Shown piece after piece: positions 46,546-56,312 of a DNA stretch of 64,000 nt (positions are counted from its first letter, which is position 1; each line of letters opens with the position of its first letter). The DNA is from Pandoraea pneumonica (GTDB lineage: Bacteria; Pseudomonadota; Gammaproteobacteria; Burkholderiales; Burkholderiaceae): positions 620,001-684,000 of the forward strand of contig NZ_CABPSK010000002.1 of the NCBI RefSeq assembly GCF_902459645.1, read 5' to 3'. The notes under the pieces were generated by a model. That model saw only the letters and a list, made by a program, of their open reading frames with translations, had not been told where the DNA came from and ran no database searches. Both the position numbers and the translations under genes were made by a program.

Positions 46546-47460
46546 TTATTCGAACGCGTGATCGTTCGGATTCGCGTAAAGCTGCTTGAGTTGCTCGCTC
46601 ATCGGGAAGTTGAAGTTGGTGTTCTTCGGCGGCACCGGCGATTCGAACCACTTCTTATACATCGTATTGATCTCGCTGCTCTTCATCACGCTGGCGAGCG
46701 TGTCGTCCACGAGCTTTTTGAACTCCGTGTCGCCGTGTTTCATCATGAATCCGTACGCTTCGAACGATTGCGGCGTGCCGGTGACAACCCAGTCGTCGGG
46801 GTTGCGGCCCATGGTGCGCGCGCCGGCGAGCAGCACGTCGTCCATCATGAAACCTTGCACGCGTCCGCCTTGCAGCATGATGAACGATTCGCCGTAATCC
46901 TTGCCTGCGATCACGCTCATGTTCATCTTCTTGTCGTTGTTCATCTTGTTGAGGATGCGCTCCGACGTGGTGCCCGCGTTGGTCACAACGGCCTTACCGG
47001 CGAGGTCCGGGAAGTCTTTGATGCCCGAATTCTTGTTCACCAGCAGACGCGTGCCGGCCACGAAGAAGGTATCCGAGAAGTTGACCTGCGCTTGACGCGC
47101 CTTCAGGTTGGTCGTCACGCCGCACTCGATGTCGACCGTGCCGTTCTGCACCAGGGCGATGCGGTTCTGCGACGTCACGGGGATGAAGCGCACTTGCAGA
47201 TCGGGCTTCTTGAGCTTGGTTTTCACCGCGTCGACGACCTTGTTGCAGAGGTCCTGCGAGTAGCCGATGACGTTGTGATTGTTGTCGTAGTACGAGAACG
47301 GAATCGACGATTCGCGGTGGCCGATCGAAATGACGCCGCTGCTCTCGATCTTTTGCAGCGTTTCCGATGCGCTCTGTGCTTGCGCTGCGCCCGCCGCGAT
47401 TCCCATCGCCACGCCCAGCACCACCCCGGTCCATCGCGCCTTGGTCTGCATCTTGATCAT
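46546..47460 (-). CDS. Glutamate/aspartate-type ABC transporter binding protein (standalone)
   Basis: 304 aa family 3 binding protein close to GltI: a signal peptide ending AAQA, ETLQKIESSGVISIGHRESSIPFSYYD and VIGYSQDLCNKVVDAVK, with FIPVTSQNRIALVQNGTVDIECG. The start at 47460 (MIKMQTKARW) has AGGAG 7 bases upstream. The usual gltJKL permease and ATPase genes are not next to it; a terminator follows directly. It is either a standalone binding protein or was separated from its transporter. Confidence 0.9.
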   Translation of the reverse strand: MIKMQTKARWTGVVLGVAMGIAAGAAQAQSASETLQKIESSGVISIGHRESSIPFSYYDNNHNVIGYSQDLCNKVVDAVKTKLKKPDLQVRFIPVTSQNRIALVQNGTVDIECGVTTNLKARQAQVNFSDTFFVAGTRLLVNKNSGIKDFPDLAGKAVVTNAGTTSERILNKMNNDKKMNMSVIAGKDYGESFIMLQGGRVQGFMMDDVLLAGARTMGRNPDDWVVTGTPQSFEAYGFMMKHGDTEFKKLVDDTLASVMKSSEINTMYKKWFESPVPPKNTNFNFPMSEQLKQLYANPNDHAFE

Positions 47461-47500
47461 GCCCTGCTCCTGAAAAGGTCTCACCGTGATTCACGACTGA

Positions 47501-47538
47501 ATCATTTGTTTCATACTAATTTTTTTGCAACAAATGAT
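47501..47538. repeat. Perfect 10-bp inverted repeat upstream of the glutamate-type binding protein
   Basis: ATCATTTGTT (47501-47510) is repeated inverted as AACAAATGAT (47529-47538) across an 18-base AT-rich spacer, 41 bp upstream of the ATG. It is a candidate operator or leader hairpin. The wider gap to 47703 also has a GC-rich hairpin (47604-47627) with no T-run. Confidence 0.6.
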
Positions 47539-47703
47539 CAAATACTTGTTAACCCTAGCGGTGACGGGGTTCAGCGGGCGCTTTGCACGCGCGCAAGCCT
47601 GCGCGCCCTGTGCGGCGGCGCAGGGCGGGGCGAGACGTGTGGTCGATGAGGGAAGTCTGCTGCCGGATTGTGACTGCAACAGGTGTTGCAGGTGGGGCAG
47701 CGG

Positions 47704-47898
47704 TCAGAGCAGGCGAATCAGCAGATTGAAGACGAGCGACAGGAGGACCGTCGAGCCGAACGGGAAGAGCATTTCCCGGCCGCGCCAGCGCACGCGCAAA
47801 TCGCCGGGCAGGCGGCCGATGCCGAGTTTGGACAGCCAGGGAGAGGCCGCCGAGAGGATGCAGACCGCGAAGAAGATCGTAAACATCCAGCGGAACAT
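47704..47898 (-). CDS. DUF2905 small membrane protein
   Basis: 64 aa with two hydrophobic helices flanking LGIGRLPGDLRVRWRGREMLFPFGS, the signature of the DUF2905 family. Function is unknown. It lies 30 bp downstream of the MidA-like gene on the same strand and is probably cotranscribed, as seen in other betaproteobacteria. Confidence 0.85.
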   Translation of the reverse strand: MFRWMFTIFFAVCILSAASPWLSKLGIGRLPGDLRVRWRGREMLFPFGSTVLLSLVFNLLIRLL

Positions 47899-47928
47899 CG
47901 GCGTGGCCTTATTAAGAGAGAAGGACGA

Positions 47929-49143
47929 TCAGAGCGCGTGGCTGCGGTCGCCGGTGGCAAAGCCGATGAGACCGGCCCATTCGTCCATGCCGCGTCCGAA
48001 GGCAATCACCTTGAAGAGCTCGCCCATTTCCGCCTCGGAGAGCAGCTTCTGCGCGGCATTGGCCGCCGGCAGGTAGGTGGCCGGGTCGGTCGGGTCGAGC
48101 GCACTCATCAGGTCGACGATGCCCGCGTTCATCAGGAATCGCGCTTGCGAGGTGAAGCCCAGCAGGTCGAGGCCGGCTTCTACGCCCGCGTCGGCGATGC
48201 CGGAAAACTCCACGTGTGCGGTGATGTCTTGCAGGCCCGGGTAATAGAACGGGTCGTCGTGCGCGTGATGGCGGTAGTGGCACATCAGCGTGCCCTGTCC
48301 GCGCTGCGGGTGGTAGTACTCGCGCGCCGGGAAGCCGTAATCGATGAGCAGCAACACGCCGCGAGCGAGCAACGGCGCCACGCTGCGCACGAAGGCCATC
48401 CCGGCTTCGTGCGTTTCCGTCAGGTATTCCTGCGTGGGTGGCAACACGTCGAGGGCGGTCAGTGCTTCGGGCAGCAGGCCAGTGTGCGGCCGTTCTTCCC
48501 AAGCGAAGCCGTCGTCGGTGACGACAACGCCGCGCTCGAACCAGACCGGCTGACTCGCGGCGTCCGGACGGCGTGCCCAGAGTCGCACGGGCATGGCGTC
48601 GAGCACTTCGTTGCCGAGCATCACGCCTTTGAAGGCGTCCGGCAGGTGGTCGAGCCACGTCACCTTATCGAGCAGATGGGGGGCGAGGCGGGCGATGGTG
48701 TCGCGCTGGCGGGCCCGCAGTTCGCCCGAGAGCTCCATGATCGAGTAGCGCTCGCACGGCGTGCCGTCGGCTTCCATGGCGAGCAACAGGTCGGCGGCGA
48801 GCCGTCCCGAGCCTGCACCGAACTCCAATACTTGCGTGTCGCCGGTCTGCTCAAAAACCTCGGCGATTTGACGAGCGAGCGTGCGGGCGAAGAACGGCGT
48901 GAGTTCCGGCGCGGTGACAAAGTCGCTGCCATCGGCCGCGAGACGCCCGAATTTGGCGGCGCCAGCGGCGTAATAGCCCAGCCCGGGCGCGTAGAGTGCG
49001 AGTTCCATGAAGCGATCGAACGGCAGCCAGCCGCCGGCCGCGTCGATGGCGTCGGCAAGATGGGCCGTGAGGCGGCGCGAGTGTTCGAGCGCGTCGGCCT
49101 CTGGAACGGGTAAACTATGGGGTTTCGGTGCGGCCTGATTCAT
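47929..49143 (-). CDS. SAM-dependent methyltransferase, MidA/NDUFAF7 family
   Basis: 404 aa. GGWLPFDRFMELALYAPGLGYYAAG near residues 38-62 and the SAM loop VLEFGAGSGRLAADLL mark the MidA family (DUF185). In mitochondria the relative NDUFAF7 dimethylates an arginine of a complex I subunit; the bacterial substrate is not established. It starts at ATG 49143 and is divergent from the FolM-like reductase with a 226-bp gap holding no other gene. Confidence 0.9.
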   Translation of the reverse strand: MNQAAPKPHSLPVPEADALEHSRRLTAHLADAIDAAGGWLPFDRFMELALYAPGLGYYAAGAAKFGRLAADGSDFVTAPELTPFFARTLARQIAEVFEQTGDTQVLEFGAGSGRLAADLLLAMEADGTPCERYSIMELSGELRARQRDTIARLAPHLLDKVTWLDHLPDAFKGVMLGNEVLDAMPVRLWARRPDAASQPVWFERGVVVTDDGFAWEERPHTGLLPEALTALDVLPPTQEYLTETHEAGMAFVRSVAPLLARGVLLLIDYGFPAREYYHPQRGQGTLMCHYRHHAHDDPFYYPGLQDITAHVEFSGIADAGVEAGLDLLGFTSQARFLMNAGIVDLMSALDPTDPATYLPAANAAQKLLSEAEMGELFKVIAFGRGMDEWAGLIGFATGDRSHAL

Positions 49144-49369
49144 GCGGGCATTGTAACGGAGTCGGCGCAGACTATCTGCCGCGCCTTGTCATCTGGCGCG
49201 AGGCCCCGCCAATAGGCCGTTTTCAGCCCATTGACGTGCGTTCCCGGATAGTCGCGCCATGACCGCACAAGCTGCTCCGTCGGCCGGTGCCGGGCGGCCC
49301 CCTGGGCCAGCGCCGTCGAAAGTGCCTGCAAAACCCTGATTTCACCTGCCCCTGACAGGAAACCGACGC

Positions 49370-50215
49370 ATGACCGTTGCACCCACGCCACGTTTCTCGC
49401 CTGCTCCCGGCGACGCCAATGCCCGCACGCCCGCCGTGCCGCGCGTGGCGCTTGTCACGGGTGGCGCGCGCCGTATCGGCCGCGCGATTGCGCTGCGGTT
49501 GGCTGGCATGGGGTGGGACGTGGCGGTGCATTACGAGCGCTCGCACGATGAGGCGCTCGAAACGGTGGCCGCCATCGAAGCCCTGGGCCGCCGTGCGGTG
49601 GCTTTGCAGGCATCGCTGGCCGACGAGGCTGCCACGGCGGGCCTGATCGCCCGTTGCACCGAGGCGCTGGGCGTGCCGGGTTGCCTGGTGAATAACGCCT
49701 CACGCTTCGAGTACGATAGCGCCGCAGATTTCGGCTATCAGGCGCTCGAGCGCCACATGCGCGTCAATGCAGGCGCGCCACTGGTGCTCGCGCGCGAGAT
49801 GCACGCGGCATTGGGCGAGTCGGGACGCGGCGTGGTCATCAATCTGCTCGATCAGAAGCTGGCCAATCCGAATCCCGATTACCTCTCGTACACGTTGTCG
49901 AAGGCGGCATTGGACGTGGCCACAACGCTGCTGGCGCAAGCCCTCGCACCGCGGCTTCGCGTGGTTGGCGTGGCGCCGGGCGTGACGCTGGTGTCGGTCG
50001 ACCAGACCCCCGCCGGTTTTGCCGCCGCGCATGCCGCAACGCCGCTGGGCGCGTCGTCGACACCGGAAGACATCGCACAGGCGGTGGCCTATCTGGCCGA
50101 CGCCCCGGCAGTGACCGGCACGGTGCTGTATGTCGATGGCGGGCAGCATCTCGCGTCGTCGTCGCGGGACGTAAAATTTCTGACCGAGCCGGCCGACGCC
50201 GACCGGTCTCGTTGA
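49370..50215 (+). CDS. FolM/pteridine-reductase-like SDR oxidoreductase
   Basis: 281 aa classical SDR. The N-terminal cofactor loop is TGGARRIG, the TGxxxRxG form used by pteridine reductases and FolM to bind NADPH; NNASRFEYDSAADF and YLSYTLSKAAL supply the catalytic Tyr-Lys. It likely reduces a pterin or dihydrofolate-type substrate. The placement 21 bp before folB supports a folate role. The first ~20 residues are a proline/alanine-rich extension. Confidence 0.88.
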   Translation: MTVAPTPRFSPAPGDANARTPAVPRVALVTGGARRIGRAIALRLAGMGWDVAVHYERSHDEALETVAAIEALGRRAVALQASLADEAATAGLIARCTEALGVPGCLVNNASRFEYDSAADFGYQALERHMRVNAGAPLVLAREMHAALGESGRGVVINLLDQKLANPNPDYLSYTLSKAALDVATTLLAQALAPRLRVVGVAPGVTLVSVDQTPAGFAAAHAATPLGASSTPEDIAQAVAYLADAPAVTGTVLYVDGGQHLASSSRDVKFLTEPADADRSR

Positions 50216-50236
50216 TAGTCTTTAAGAGTTTTCAAA

Positions 50237-50632
50237 ATGCATAGCGCTCTTTCTCACCCTCGCCTGATGGACTGCCGTCGCATGTTCCTGCGCGACTATG
50301 AAGTGTTCATCAACATCGGCGTGCACGATCACGAGAAGCGTGGCGAGCAGCGCGTGCTGATCAACGTGCAACTGTTCGTGCCGCTTGCCGAGAGCACGCC
50401 CGTGGCCGACAAGCTCGACGAAGTGGTCGATTACGACTTCATGCGCGAGACCATCGCCAAGCGCGTGGGACAAGGCCATATCCACTTGCAGGAAACGCTG
50501 TGCGACGACGTCGCCGCAGCGCTGCTGGCCCATCCGCGCGTGCGCGCCGTGGGCGTGTCGACCGAGAAGCCCGACGTCTACCCCGATTGCCACTCGGTAG
50601 GCATCGAAGTGTTCAAGATGAAGGGTGCCTGA
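50237..50632 (+). CDS. folB: Dihydroneopterin aldolase
   Basis: 131 aa folate enzyme that splits 7,8-dihydroneopterin to hydroxymethyl-dihydropterin and glycolaldehyde. Conserved features: [25 protein letters not shown], the [10 protein letters not shown] segment, [14 protein letters not shown] with the catalytic glutamate, and V(G/S)TEKPDVYPD. The N-terminus has ~14 extra residues, so a later start at Met11 or Met16 is possible. It ends one base before the ttcA ATG. Confidence 0.93.
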   Translation: MHSALSHPRLMDCRRMFLRDYEVFINIGVHDHEKRGEQRVLINVQLFVPLAESTPVADKLDEVVDYDFMRETIAKRVGQGHIHLQETLCDDVAAALLAHPRVRAVGVSTEKPDVYPDCHSVGIEVFKMKGA

Positions 50633-50633
50633 G

Positions 50634-51590
50634 ATGAGTGCCGTGATTTCCGAGACCGGCGCCGCAACGGCCGCGACCGGTCATGCTGCTGCCGACAGCG
50701 TGAAGAAAGCGCAGAAGCTCGCCTTCGAGAACAACAAGCTGGAGAAGCGTCTGTGCCGTCTGACCGGGCAGGCCATTGGCGACTACAACATGATCGAGCA
50801 GGGCGATCGCGTGATGGTGTGCATGTCGGGCGGTAAAGACAGCTACGCCATGCTCGACATCCTGCTCAAGCTGCGTGAGCGTGCGCCGATCGACTTCTCG
50901 ATCGTCGCGGTGAACCTCGACCAGAAGCAGCCGGGATTCCCTGAGCACGTGCTGCCCGATTATTTCCGCGCCATCGGCGTGGATTTTCATATCGAGAATC
51001 AGGACACGTACTCCATCGTCAAGCGCGTGGTGCCCGAGGGCAAGACCACGTGCTCGCTGTGCTCGCGCCTGCGCCGCGGCATTTTGTACCGCGTGGCGGG
51101 TGAGCTCGGGGCGACCAAGATCGCGCTGGGCCATCACCGCGACGACATCATCGAGACGCTCTTCTTGAACATGTTCTACGGCGGCAAGCTCAAGGGCATG
51201 CCGCCCAAGTTGCAGTCCGATGACGGCAAGAACGTGGTGATCCGTCCGCTCGCGTATGTGCGCGAGCCGGATCTCGAGCGCTATGCCGAGTACAAGCAGT
51301 TCCCGATCATTCCGTGCACGTTATGCGGCAGCCAGCCGAACCTGAAGCGTGCGGAGATGAAGGCGTTGATTCGCCAATGGGAAAAGCAACACCCGGGCCG
51401 CATCAAGTCGATTTTCAGTGCATTGTCGAATGTGATCCCGTCGCACTTGATGGACACGGGCATTCACGACTTTAAGAATCTGCGTGCCACGGGCCAACCC
51501 GACCCGCTGGGCGACACGGCGTTCGACGAAGTGCCGTGCGGCGACGAGAACGACGCCGGCATCATCCGCATCGCTCAATTCGACGACTAA
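50634..51590 (+). CDS. ttcA: tRNA 2-thiocytidine(32) synthetase TtcA
   Basis: 318 aa. PP-loop SGGKDS at 65-70; the iron-sulfur cysteines are Cys140 and Cys143 (TTCSLCSR) and Cys228 and Cys231 (CTLCGS), matching the TtcA pattern. It thiolates cytidine 32 of some tRNAs using ATP. ATG 50634 with AAGGG 8 bases upstream is preferred over GTG 50625. A ~28-residue alanine-rich N-terminal stretch precedes the domain. Confidence 0.95.
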   Translation: MSAVISETGAATAATGHAAADSVKKAQKLAFENNKLEKRLCRLTGQAIGDYNMIEQGDRVMVCMSGGKDSYAMLDILLKLRERAPIDFSIVAVNLDQKQPGFPEHVLPDYFRAIGVDFHIENQDTYSIVKRVVPEGKTTCSLCSRLRRGILYRVAGELGATKIALGHHRDDIIETLFLNMFYGGKLKGMPPKLQSDDGKNVVIRPLAYVREPDLERYAEYKQFPIIPCTLCGSQPNLKRAEMKALIRQWEKQHPGRIKSIFSALSNVIPSHLMDTGIHDFKNLRATGQPDPLGDTAFDEVPCGDENDAGIIRIAQFDD

Positions 51591-51700
51591 GACAACTTCG
51601 CTCGACGAAGGGCTAAACGCCATCGTGTGCATCGAACGATGTGATGCGCACGACAAGCATTCCACAGAAGAATTTCTACTTTTCGACTCGTCACCTTGCC

Positions 51701-53062
51701 ATGAATATTGTGATTCTCGCGGCCGGCATGGGGAAGCGCATGCGCTCCAAGCTGCCCAAAGTTCTGCAACCGCTGGCGGGCCGCCCGTTGCTCTCGCACG
51801 TGATCGAAACGGCGCGCAAACTTTCGCCGGGCAAGCTCATCGTGGTAATCGGTCATGGCGGTGAGGCCGTGCGTGAGGCGGTGGCAGCCGACGACGTGTT
51901 CTTTGCCGAGCAAGCCCAGCAATTGGGCACGGGCCATGCCGTACAGCAATCGGTCGCATTGCTCGATGAGTCGGTGCCGACGCTGGTGCTTTATGGCGAC
52001 GTGCCGCTCACTCGTGCAGAAACCTTGCAAGGCCTGCTCGACGCGGCCGGTAGCGAAAAACTCGGCGTGTTGACGGTCGATCTTGAGAATCCCACCGGAT
52101 ATGGCCGGATCGTGCGCGATGCGGCGGGCAACGTCCTGCGTATCGTCGAACAGAAAGATGCCGACGAGACCGAGCGTGCCATTCGCGAAATCAACACGGG
52201 CATTCTCGTGGCGCCGACGCGTCACCTCAAGGGCTGGCTGGGCGGTCTGAAGAACCAGAACGCCCAAGGCGAGTACTACCTGACCGACGTGATCGCGTGT
52301 GCCGTGGCGGACGGCGTGCCGGTGGTCACCACGCAACCGGCTTTTGCTTGGGAGCCCAACGGCGTGAACGACAAGGCGCAGCTCGCTGAACTGGAGCGCG
52401 ACTATCAGCGCAACGCGGCGGCGGCGCTGTTGACGGCGGGCGTCACGCTCATCGATCCGAACCGTTTCGATTTGCGCGGTGAGATCGCCTGCGGCACCGA
52501 CGTGTCGATCGATGTGAACTGTGTTTTCGAAGGCAAGGTCGTGATTGGCGACGGCGCGACCATTGGCGCGAACTGCGTGATTCGCAACACCACGATCGGT
52601 GCAGACACGCATATCGAAGCGTTCAGCCATCTCGACGGTGCCGTGGTGGGTGCCAATGCGCACATCGGCCCGTACGCGCGCCTGCGTCCGGGGGCCGATT
52701 TGGCCGACGACGTGCATATCGGCAATTTCGTGGAAGTGAAGAATGCCACGCTCGCGAAGGGATCCAAGGCGAATCACCTGGCTTACGTGGGCGATTCGAC
52801 CGTGGGCGCGCGGGTGAATATCGGTGCTGGCACGATCACCTGCAACTACGACGGCGCGAACAAGCACCGCACGGTGATCGAGGACGACGTTTTCATCGGA
52901 TCGGACACGCAATTGGTCGCGCCGGTGACCGTGCGTCGCGGCACCACCGTCGCGGCGGGCACCACCGTGTGGAAAGACACGCCGGAGAATGCCCTGGTCA
53001 TGAACGAGAAAACGCAGGTGGCGAAAGACGGCTACGTTCGCCCGCGTAAGCAGAAGCAGTAA
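51701..53062 (+). CDS. glmU: Bifunctional GlmU (GlcN-1-P acetyltransferase / UDP-GlcNAc pyrophosphorylase)
   Basis: 453 aa. The N-terminal uridyltransferase domain begins [23 protein letters not shown]; the C-terminal left-handed beta-helix has hexapeptide repeats and the acetyltransferase motif [19 protein letters not shown] and [19 protein letters not shown]. It makes UDP-GlcNAc for peptidoglycan and LPS. The ATG at 51701 gives family length. It lies 98 bp before glmS, the enzyme supplying its upstream substrate. Confidence 0.96.
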   Translation: MNIVILAAGMGKRMRSKLPKVLQPLAGRPLLSHVIETARKLSPGKLIVVIGHGGEAVREAVAADDVFFAEQAQQLGTGHAVQQSVALLDESVPTLVLYGDVPLTRAETLQGLLDAAGSEKLGVLTVDLENPTGYGRIVRDAAGNVLRIVEQKDADETERAIREINTGILVAPTRHLKGWLGGLKNQNAQGEYYLTDVIACAVADGVPVVTTQPAFAWEPNGVNDKAQLAELERDYQRNAAAALLTAGVTLIDPNRFDLRGEIACGTDVSIDVNCVFEGKVVIGDGATIGANCVIRNTTIGADTHIEAFSHLDGAVVGANAHIGPYARLRPGADLADDVHIGNFVEVKNATLAKGSKANHLAYVGDSTVGARVNIGAGTITCNYDGANKHRTVIEDDVFIGSDTQLVAPVTVRRGTTVAAGTTVWKDTPENALVMNEKTQVAKDGYVRPRKQKQ

Positions 53063-53159
53063 AATCGGCGGTTATGTGCTGGCGCGCGGGGCAGGAGCGC
53101 GCGCCGGTGGGTTACGAGAATCGAATCGGCCAGAGCATCTGGCGTAAGGGAAAGCGAAT

Positions 53160-54989
53160 ATGTGCGGCATTGTCGGCGCGGTTGCGCGACGTAATGTAGT
53201 ACCGGTGCTGGTTGAGGGTTTGCGCCGTCTGGAGTATCGCGGTTATGACTCCTGCGGCGTGGCCGTGTTGCAGGGCGGCGTGCCGCAGCGCGCGCGTAGC
53301 GTGTCGCGTGTGGCCGATCTCGACGAGCAGGTCAAGCAGACGCAATTGTCGGGCGAGACGGGCATTGCCCATACGCGCTGGGCGACGCACGGCGCGCCGG
53401 TCACGAACAACGCGCACCCGATTTTCTCGCGCGATGAAGTGGCACTGGTGCATAACGGCATCATCGAGAACCACGAAAGCCTGCGCGACGAATTGCGCGG
53501 CCTGGGTTACGACTTCGTGTCGCAAACCGACACGGAAGTCATCGCGCACTTGATTCATCATTTGCTGACGAATGGCGCTGCGGGCGACCTGTATCAAGCC
53601 GTGCGTCTGGCAACGCGTCGCTTGCATGGTGCGTACGCCATTGCCGTGTTCCGCAAGCAAGAGCCGCATCGCGTCATCGGCGCGCGTGCCGGTTCGCCGC
53701 TGGTGGTGGGCGTGGGCGAGGGCGAGAACTTCCTCGCTTCCGATGCGCTGGCACTCGCAGGCACGACCGATCAGTTCATCTATCTGGAAGAAGGCGATGT
53801 GGCGGAGCTCACGCTCGATGGCGTGAAGATCGTCGATCGCAACGATGCCGTGGTCGAGCGCGAAGTTCGCACCGTGCAGGCCTATTCGGGCGCGGTGGAG
53901 TTGGGCCCGTATCGCCATTACATGCAGAAGGAAATCTTCGAGCAGCCGCGTGCCATCGGCGACACGATGGAAGGCGTGGAGGGTATCTCGCCGACGCTGT
54001 TCGGCGAGAAGGCCGAAGCGATGCTGAGCAATGTCGATTCGATTCTGATTCTGGCGTGCGGCACGAGCTATTACTCGGGGCTGACGGCGAAGTACTGGCT
54101 CGAAGCGCTGGCAAAGATTCCGACGCAGGTCGAAGTCGCCAGCGAATATCGCTATCGCGAGAGCGTGCCGAACCCGAAGACGCTGGTCGTCACCATTTCG
54201 CAGTCGGGCGAGACGGCCGACACGATGGCGGCGCTGCAACACGCCCAGTCGCTCGGCATGACCAACACCCTCGCGATCTGCAACGTGGGCACGAGCGCGA
54301 TGGTGCGTCAGACGGCGCTGCATTACCTCACGCGCGCGGGCACCGAAATCGGTGTGGCATCGACGAAGGCGTTCACGACGCAGTTGACCGCGCTGTTCCT
54401 GCTGACGCTCACGATTGCCAAACTGCGTGGCCGTCTGAGCGAGGCGCAAGAGGCTGAATACCTGACGCAGTTGCGCCATCTGCCGGTGGCGCTGCATAGC
54501 GTGCTGGCGTTGGAGCCGCAGATCATCGCGTGGGCGGAAGACTTCGCGCGTCGCGAGAACGCGTTGTTCTTAGGCCGTGGGCTGCACTATCCGATCGCTT
54601 TGGAAGGCGCGCTCAAGCTCAAGGAAATCTCGTACATCCACGCGGAAGCGTATCCGGCGGGCGAGTTGAAGCATGGCCCGCTCGCACTGGTGACGGATCA
54701 GATGCCGGTGGTTACGGTGGCGCCGCACGACGCGCTGGTCGAGAAGCTCAAGTCGAACATGCAGGAAGTGCGTGCGCGCGGCGGTCAGCTCTACGTGTTT
54801 GCCGATTCGGACACGCAGATCTCGAACGCCGAAGGCATTCACGTGATTCGCATGCCGGAGCACTACGGTCAGCTGTCGCCGATTCTGCACGTCGTGCCGT
54901 TGCAGTTGTTGGCGTATCACACCGCCTGCGCACGCGGCACCGATGTCGACAAGCCGCGCAATTTGGCGAAGTCGGTGACGGTCGAGTAA
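53160..54989 (+). CDS. glmS: Glutamine-fructose-6-phosphate aminotransferase
   Basis: 609 aa. MCGIVGAV places the catalytic Cys directly after Met. The glutaminase domain has RWATHGAPV and HNGIIENH; the two SIS domains follow ([11 protein letters not shown], then [36 protein letters not shown]), and it ends [12 protein letters not shown]. It makes glucosamine-6-phosphate. No glmS ribozyme is seen upstream, as expected outside Firmicutes. Confidence 0.97.
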   Translation: MCGIVGAVARRNVVPVLVEGLRRLEYRGYDSCGVAVLQGGVPQRARSVSRVADLDEQVKQTQLSGETGIAHTRWATHGAPVTNNAHPIFSRDEVALVHNGIIENHESLRDELRGLGYDFVSQTDTEVIAHLIHHLLTNGAAGDLYQAVRLATRRLHGAYAIAVFRKQEPHRVIGARAGSPLVVGVGEGENFLASDALALAGTTDQFIYLEEGDVAELTLDGVKIVDRNDAVVEREVRTVQAYSGAVELGPYRHYMQKEIFEQPRAIGDTMEGVEGISPTLFGEKAEAMLSNVDSILILACGTSYYSGLTAKYWLEALAKIPTQVEVASEYRYRESVPNPKTLVVTISQSGETADTMAALQHAQSLGMTNTLAICNVGTSAMVRQTALHYLTRAGTEIGVASTKAFTTQLTALFLLTLTIAKLRGRLSEAQEAEYLTQLRHLPVALHSVLALEPQIIAWAEDFARRENALFLGRGLHYPIALEGALKLKEISYIHAEAYPAGELKHGPLALVTDQMPVVTVAPHDALVEKLKSNMQEVRARGGQLYVFADSDTQISNAEGIHVIRMPEHYGQLSPILHVVPLQLLAYHTACARGTDVDKPRNLAKSVTVE

Positions 54990-55091
54990 GTGGTTGGAGA
55001 TTCACGCGGTATTGTGCAAAAAAGAAGTGCATCCAATCTCGCGTGAACTACCGTAAAAACGTAAGGGCGACGCTTCCCGGGAGCGGGCGCT

Positions 55092-55128
55092 AAAAGGCCA
55101 ACGGGCGATTCCGCCGTTGGCCTTTTTT
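55092..55128 (+). terminator. Terminator after glmS
   Basis: GGCCAACGG (55096-55104) pairs with CCGTTGGCC (55114-55122), flanked by AAAA and TTTTTT, so it can act on both strands. Confidence 0.9.
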
Positions 55129-55159
55129 ATGTGCGGACAGTTGCGTGAGCACCAGAACC

Positions 55160-55292
55160 AGAAAGACCAACGGCCACCTTTCGGTGGCCGTCGCATGCGG
55201 GATTCTCTATCCACATTTCTGTGGAACTCCCACTCCAGGTGGGACCTAGTTTCCTAGGCGGCGCTACGTTTTTTGCACCCGCTTGTACGTAG
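55160..55292 (-). ncRNA. Multi-hairpin structured RNA candidate
   Basis: Five hairpins lie in a row: 55264-55292 (ACGTAG arms), 55245-55258, 55228-55244, 55211-55224 and 55170-55191. Read on the minus strand three are closed by GAAA tetraloops (CCTAG-GAAA-CTAGG, CCACA-GAAA-TGTGG, ACGGCCACC-GAAA-GGTGGCCGT), which favours minus-strand transcription. The last, followed by TTGGTCTTTCT, looks like a terminator. No convincing ORF is present. It could be the betaproteobacterial toxic small RNA family, from my memory of that class; unverified. The 55293-55353 stretch holds nothing else I recognise. Confidence 0.5.
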
Positions 55293-55353
55293 TTTTCAGG
55301 CGGAATGCTATTACGGCGGTCGCAATGAAGTCAAGCCGTCAGCGCGTGCATTG

Positions 55354-56112
55354 TCAATGCGCTTTCGCCGCCGCCCGCTGCCGCACCAGCAACAGACTGG
55401 TCAGAATAAACGCCAGCAGAGCGAATGACGCCGAGTACCGGCTGAGCGCGAGCCCGCCTGCGCTGACTGGTTTATCCAGAAAGTCCCCAACGACTGCGCC
55501 TAGCGGTCGCGTCAGAATGAACGCCGCCCAGAAGAGAAATACGCGCGACGTTTTCGTCCAGAAGTACGCTCCCACGAGAATCAGCAGCAGCGCACCGAAT
55601 ACCACGGCCGCACCGGTATAGCCGAGCCCTGCGGTGTCTGCCGTCCAGTCGCCAAGCGCGGTGCCCAGCGTCTGCGAGAACATGATCGTGACCCAATAGA
55701 ACACTTCCGCCTTCGGGGAGTCGACCGTGTTCACCGACACCGATCCCATCGTGCGATGCCAGAGCCAGAGCGAGCCCAGCAGCAGCGCGAGCAGAAGCGT
55801 CGAGCCACCGGCATAGCCGATACCCAGCGACCGGTCGGCAAAGTCCGCAAGCGTGGTGCCGACAGTCGTTGTGGCGATGATCGTCGCCCAGTACAACGCC
55901 GGATGAAAGGTCTTCGCACGGATCTGCGCCGAAACGAGTACCGCAAAGATCACGGCAAAAATGCCCGTGGCGACAAGGTAGCCGAGGTTCATCGACATCG
56001 AGACCGCGTCGCCACCCGTCTCGCCCAGCGTGGTCGCCGCAATCTTCACCACCCAGAACATGAGCGTGATTTCCGGAACCTTAGCGAGCGTCTTCTGCAC
56101 GTTTGTATTCAT
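55354..56112 (-). CDS. COG4705-type membrane protein with four internal repeats
   Basis: 252 aa from ATG 56112 (AGGGG 5-6 bases upstream), about eight hydrophobic helices. Four repeats share [FY]W-x9-[LV]G-x3-[AG]D with identical W-to-D spacing: 19-35, 74-90, 139-155 and 194-210, for example FWVVKIAATTLGETGGD and YWVTIMFSQTLGTALGD. A conserved Asp sits in a membrane in each repeat, suggesting ion handling, but the function is unknown. The protein belongs to an uncharacterised family (COG4705-like). Confidence 0.85.
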   Translation of the reverse strand: MNTNVQKTLAKVPEITLMFWVVKIAATTLGETGGDAVSMSMNLGYLVATGIFAVIFAVLVSAQIRAKTFHPALYWATIIATTTVGTTLADFADRSLGIGYAGGSTLLLALLLGSLWLWHRTMGSVSVNTVDSPKAEVFYWVTIMFSQTLGTALGDWTADTAGLGYTGAAVVFGALLLILVGAYFWTKTSRVFLFWAAFILTRPLGAVVGDFLDKPVSAGGLALSRYSASFALLAFILTSLLLVRQRAAAKAH

Positions 56113-56254
56113 GTTTGCCCCTGTTGTTAGGACACCCCGCACTTGGCGCGAAGGTCACTATTGAACAAGTGAAGTGTCTCGCGGCTTTCTTAGTTCACAC
56201 ATAGTGCCGTGTAGACGGGGGGCTCGGGGCCGCATTTGCCACGCGAAAACAACA

Positions 56255-56284
56255 AAAAAGCGGGTTGCCAACGTGGCAACCCGC
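56255..56284 (-). terminator. Terminator after the asparaginase gene
   Basis: An 11-bp perfect stem GCGGGTTGCCA / TGGCAACCCGC with a 3-base loop (56260-56284) is followed on the minus strand by CTTTTTTG. It lies 29 bp after the stop codon. Confidence 0.95.
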
Positions 56285-56312
56285 CTTTGTAGTGCGCAGA
56301 AATACCGCAGCG

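Noticed and set aside
53063-53159. glmS ribozyme upstream of glmS
   Set aside because: The 97-bp gap is too short for it and lacks its conserved core; this class is known from Firmicutes.
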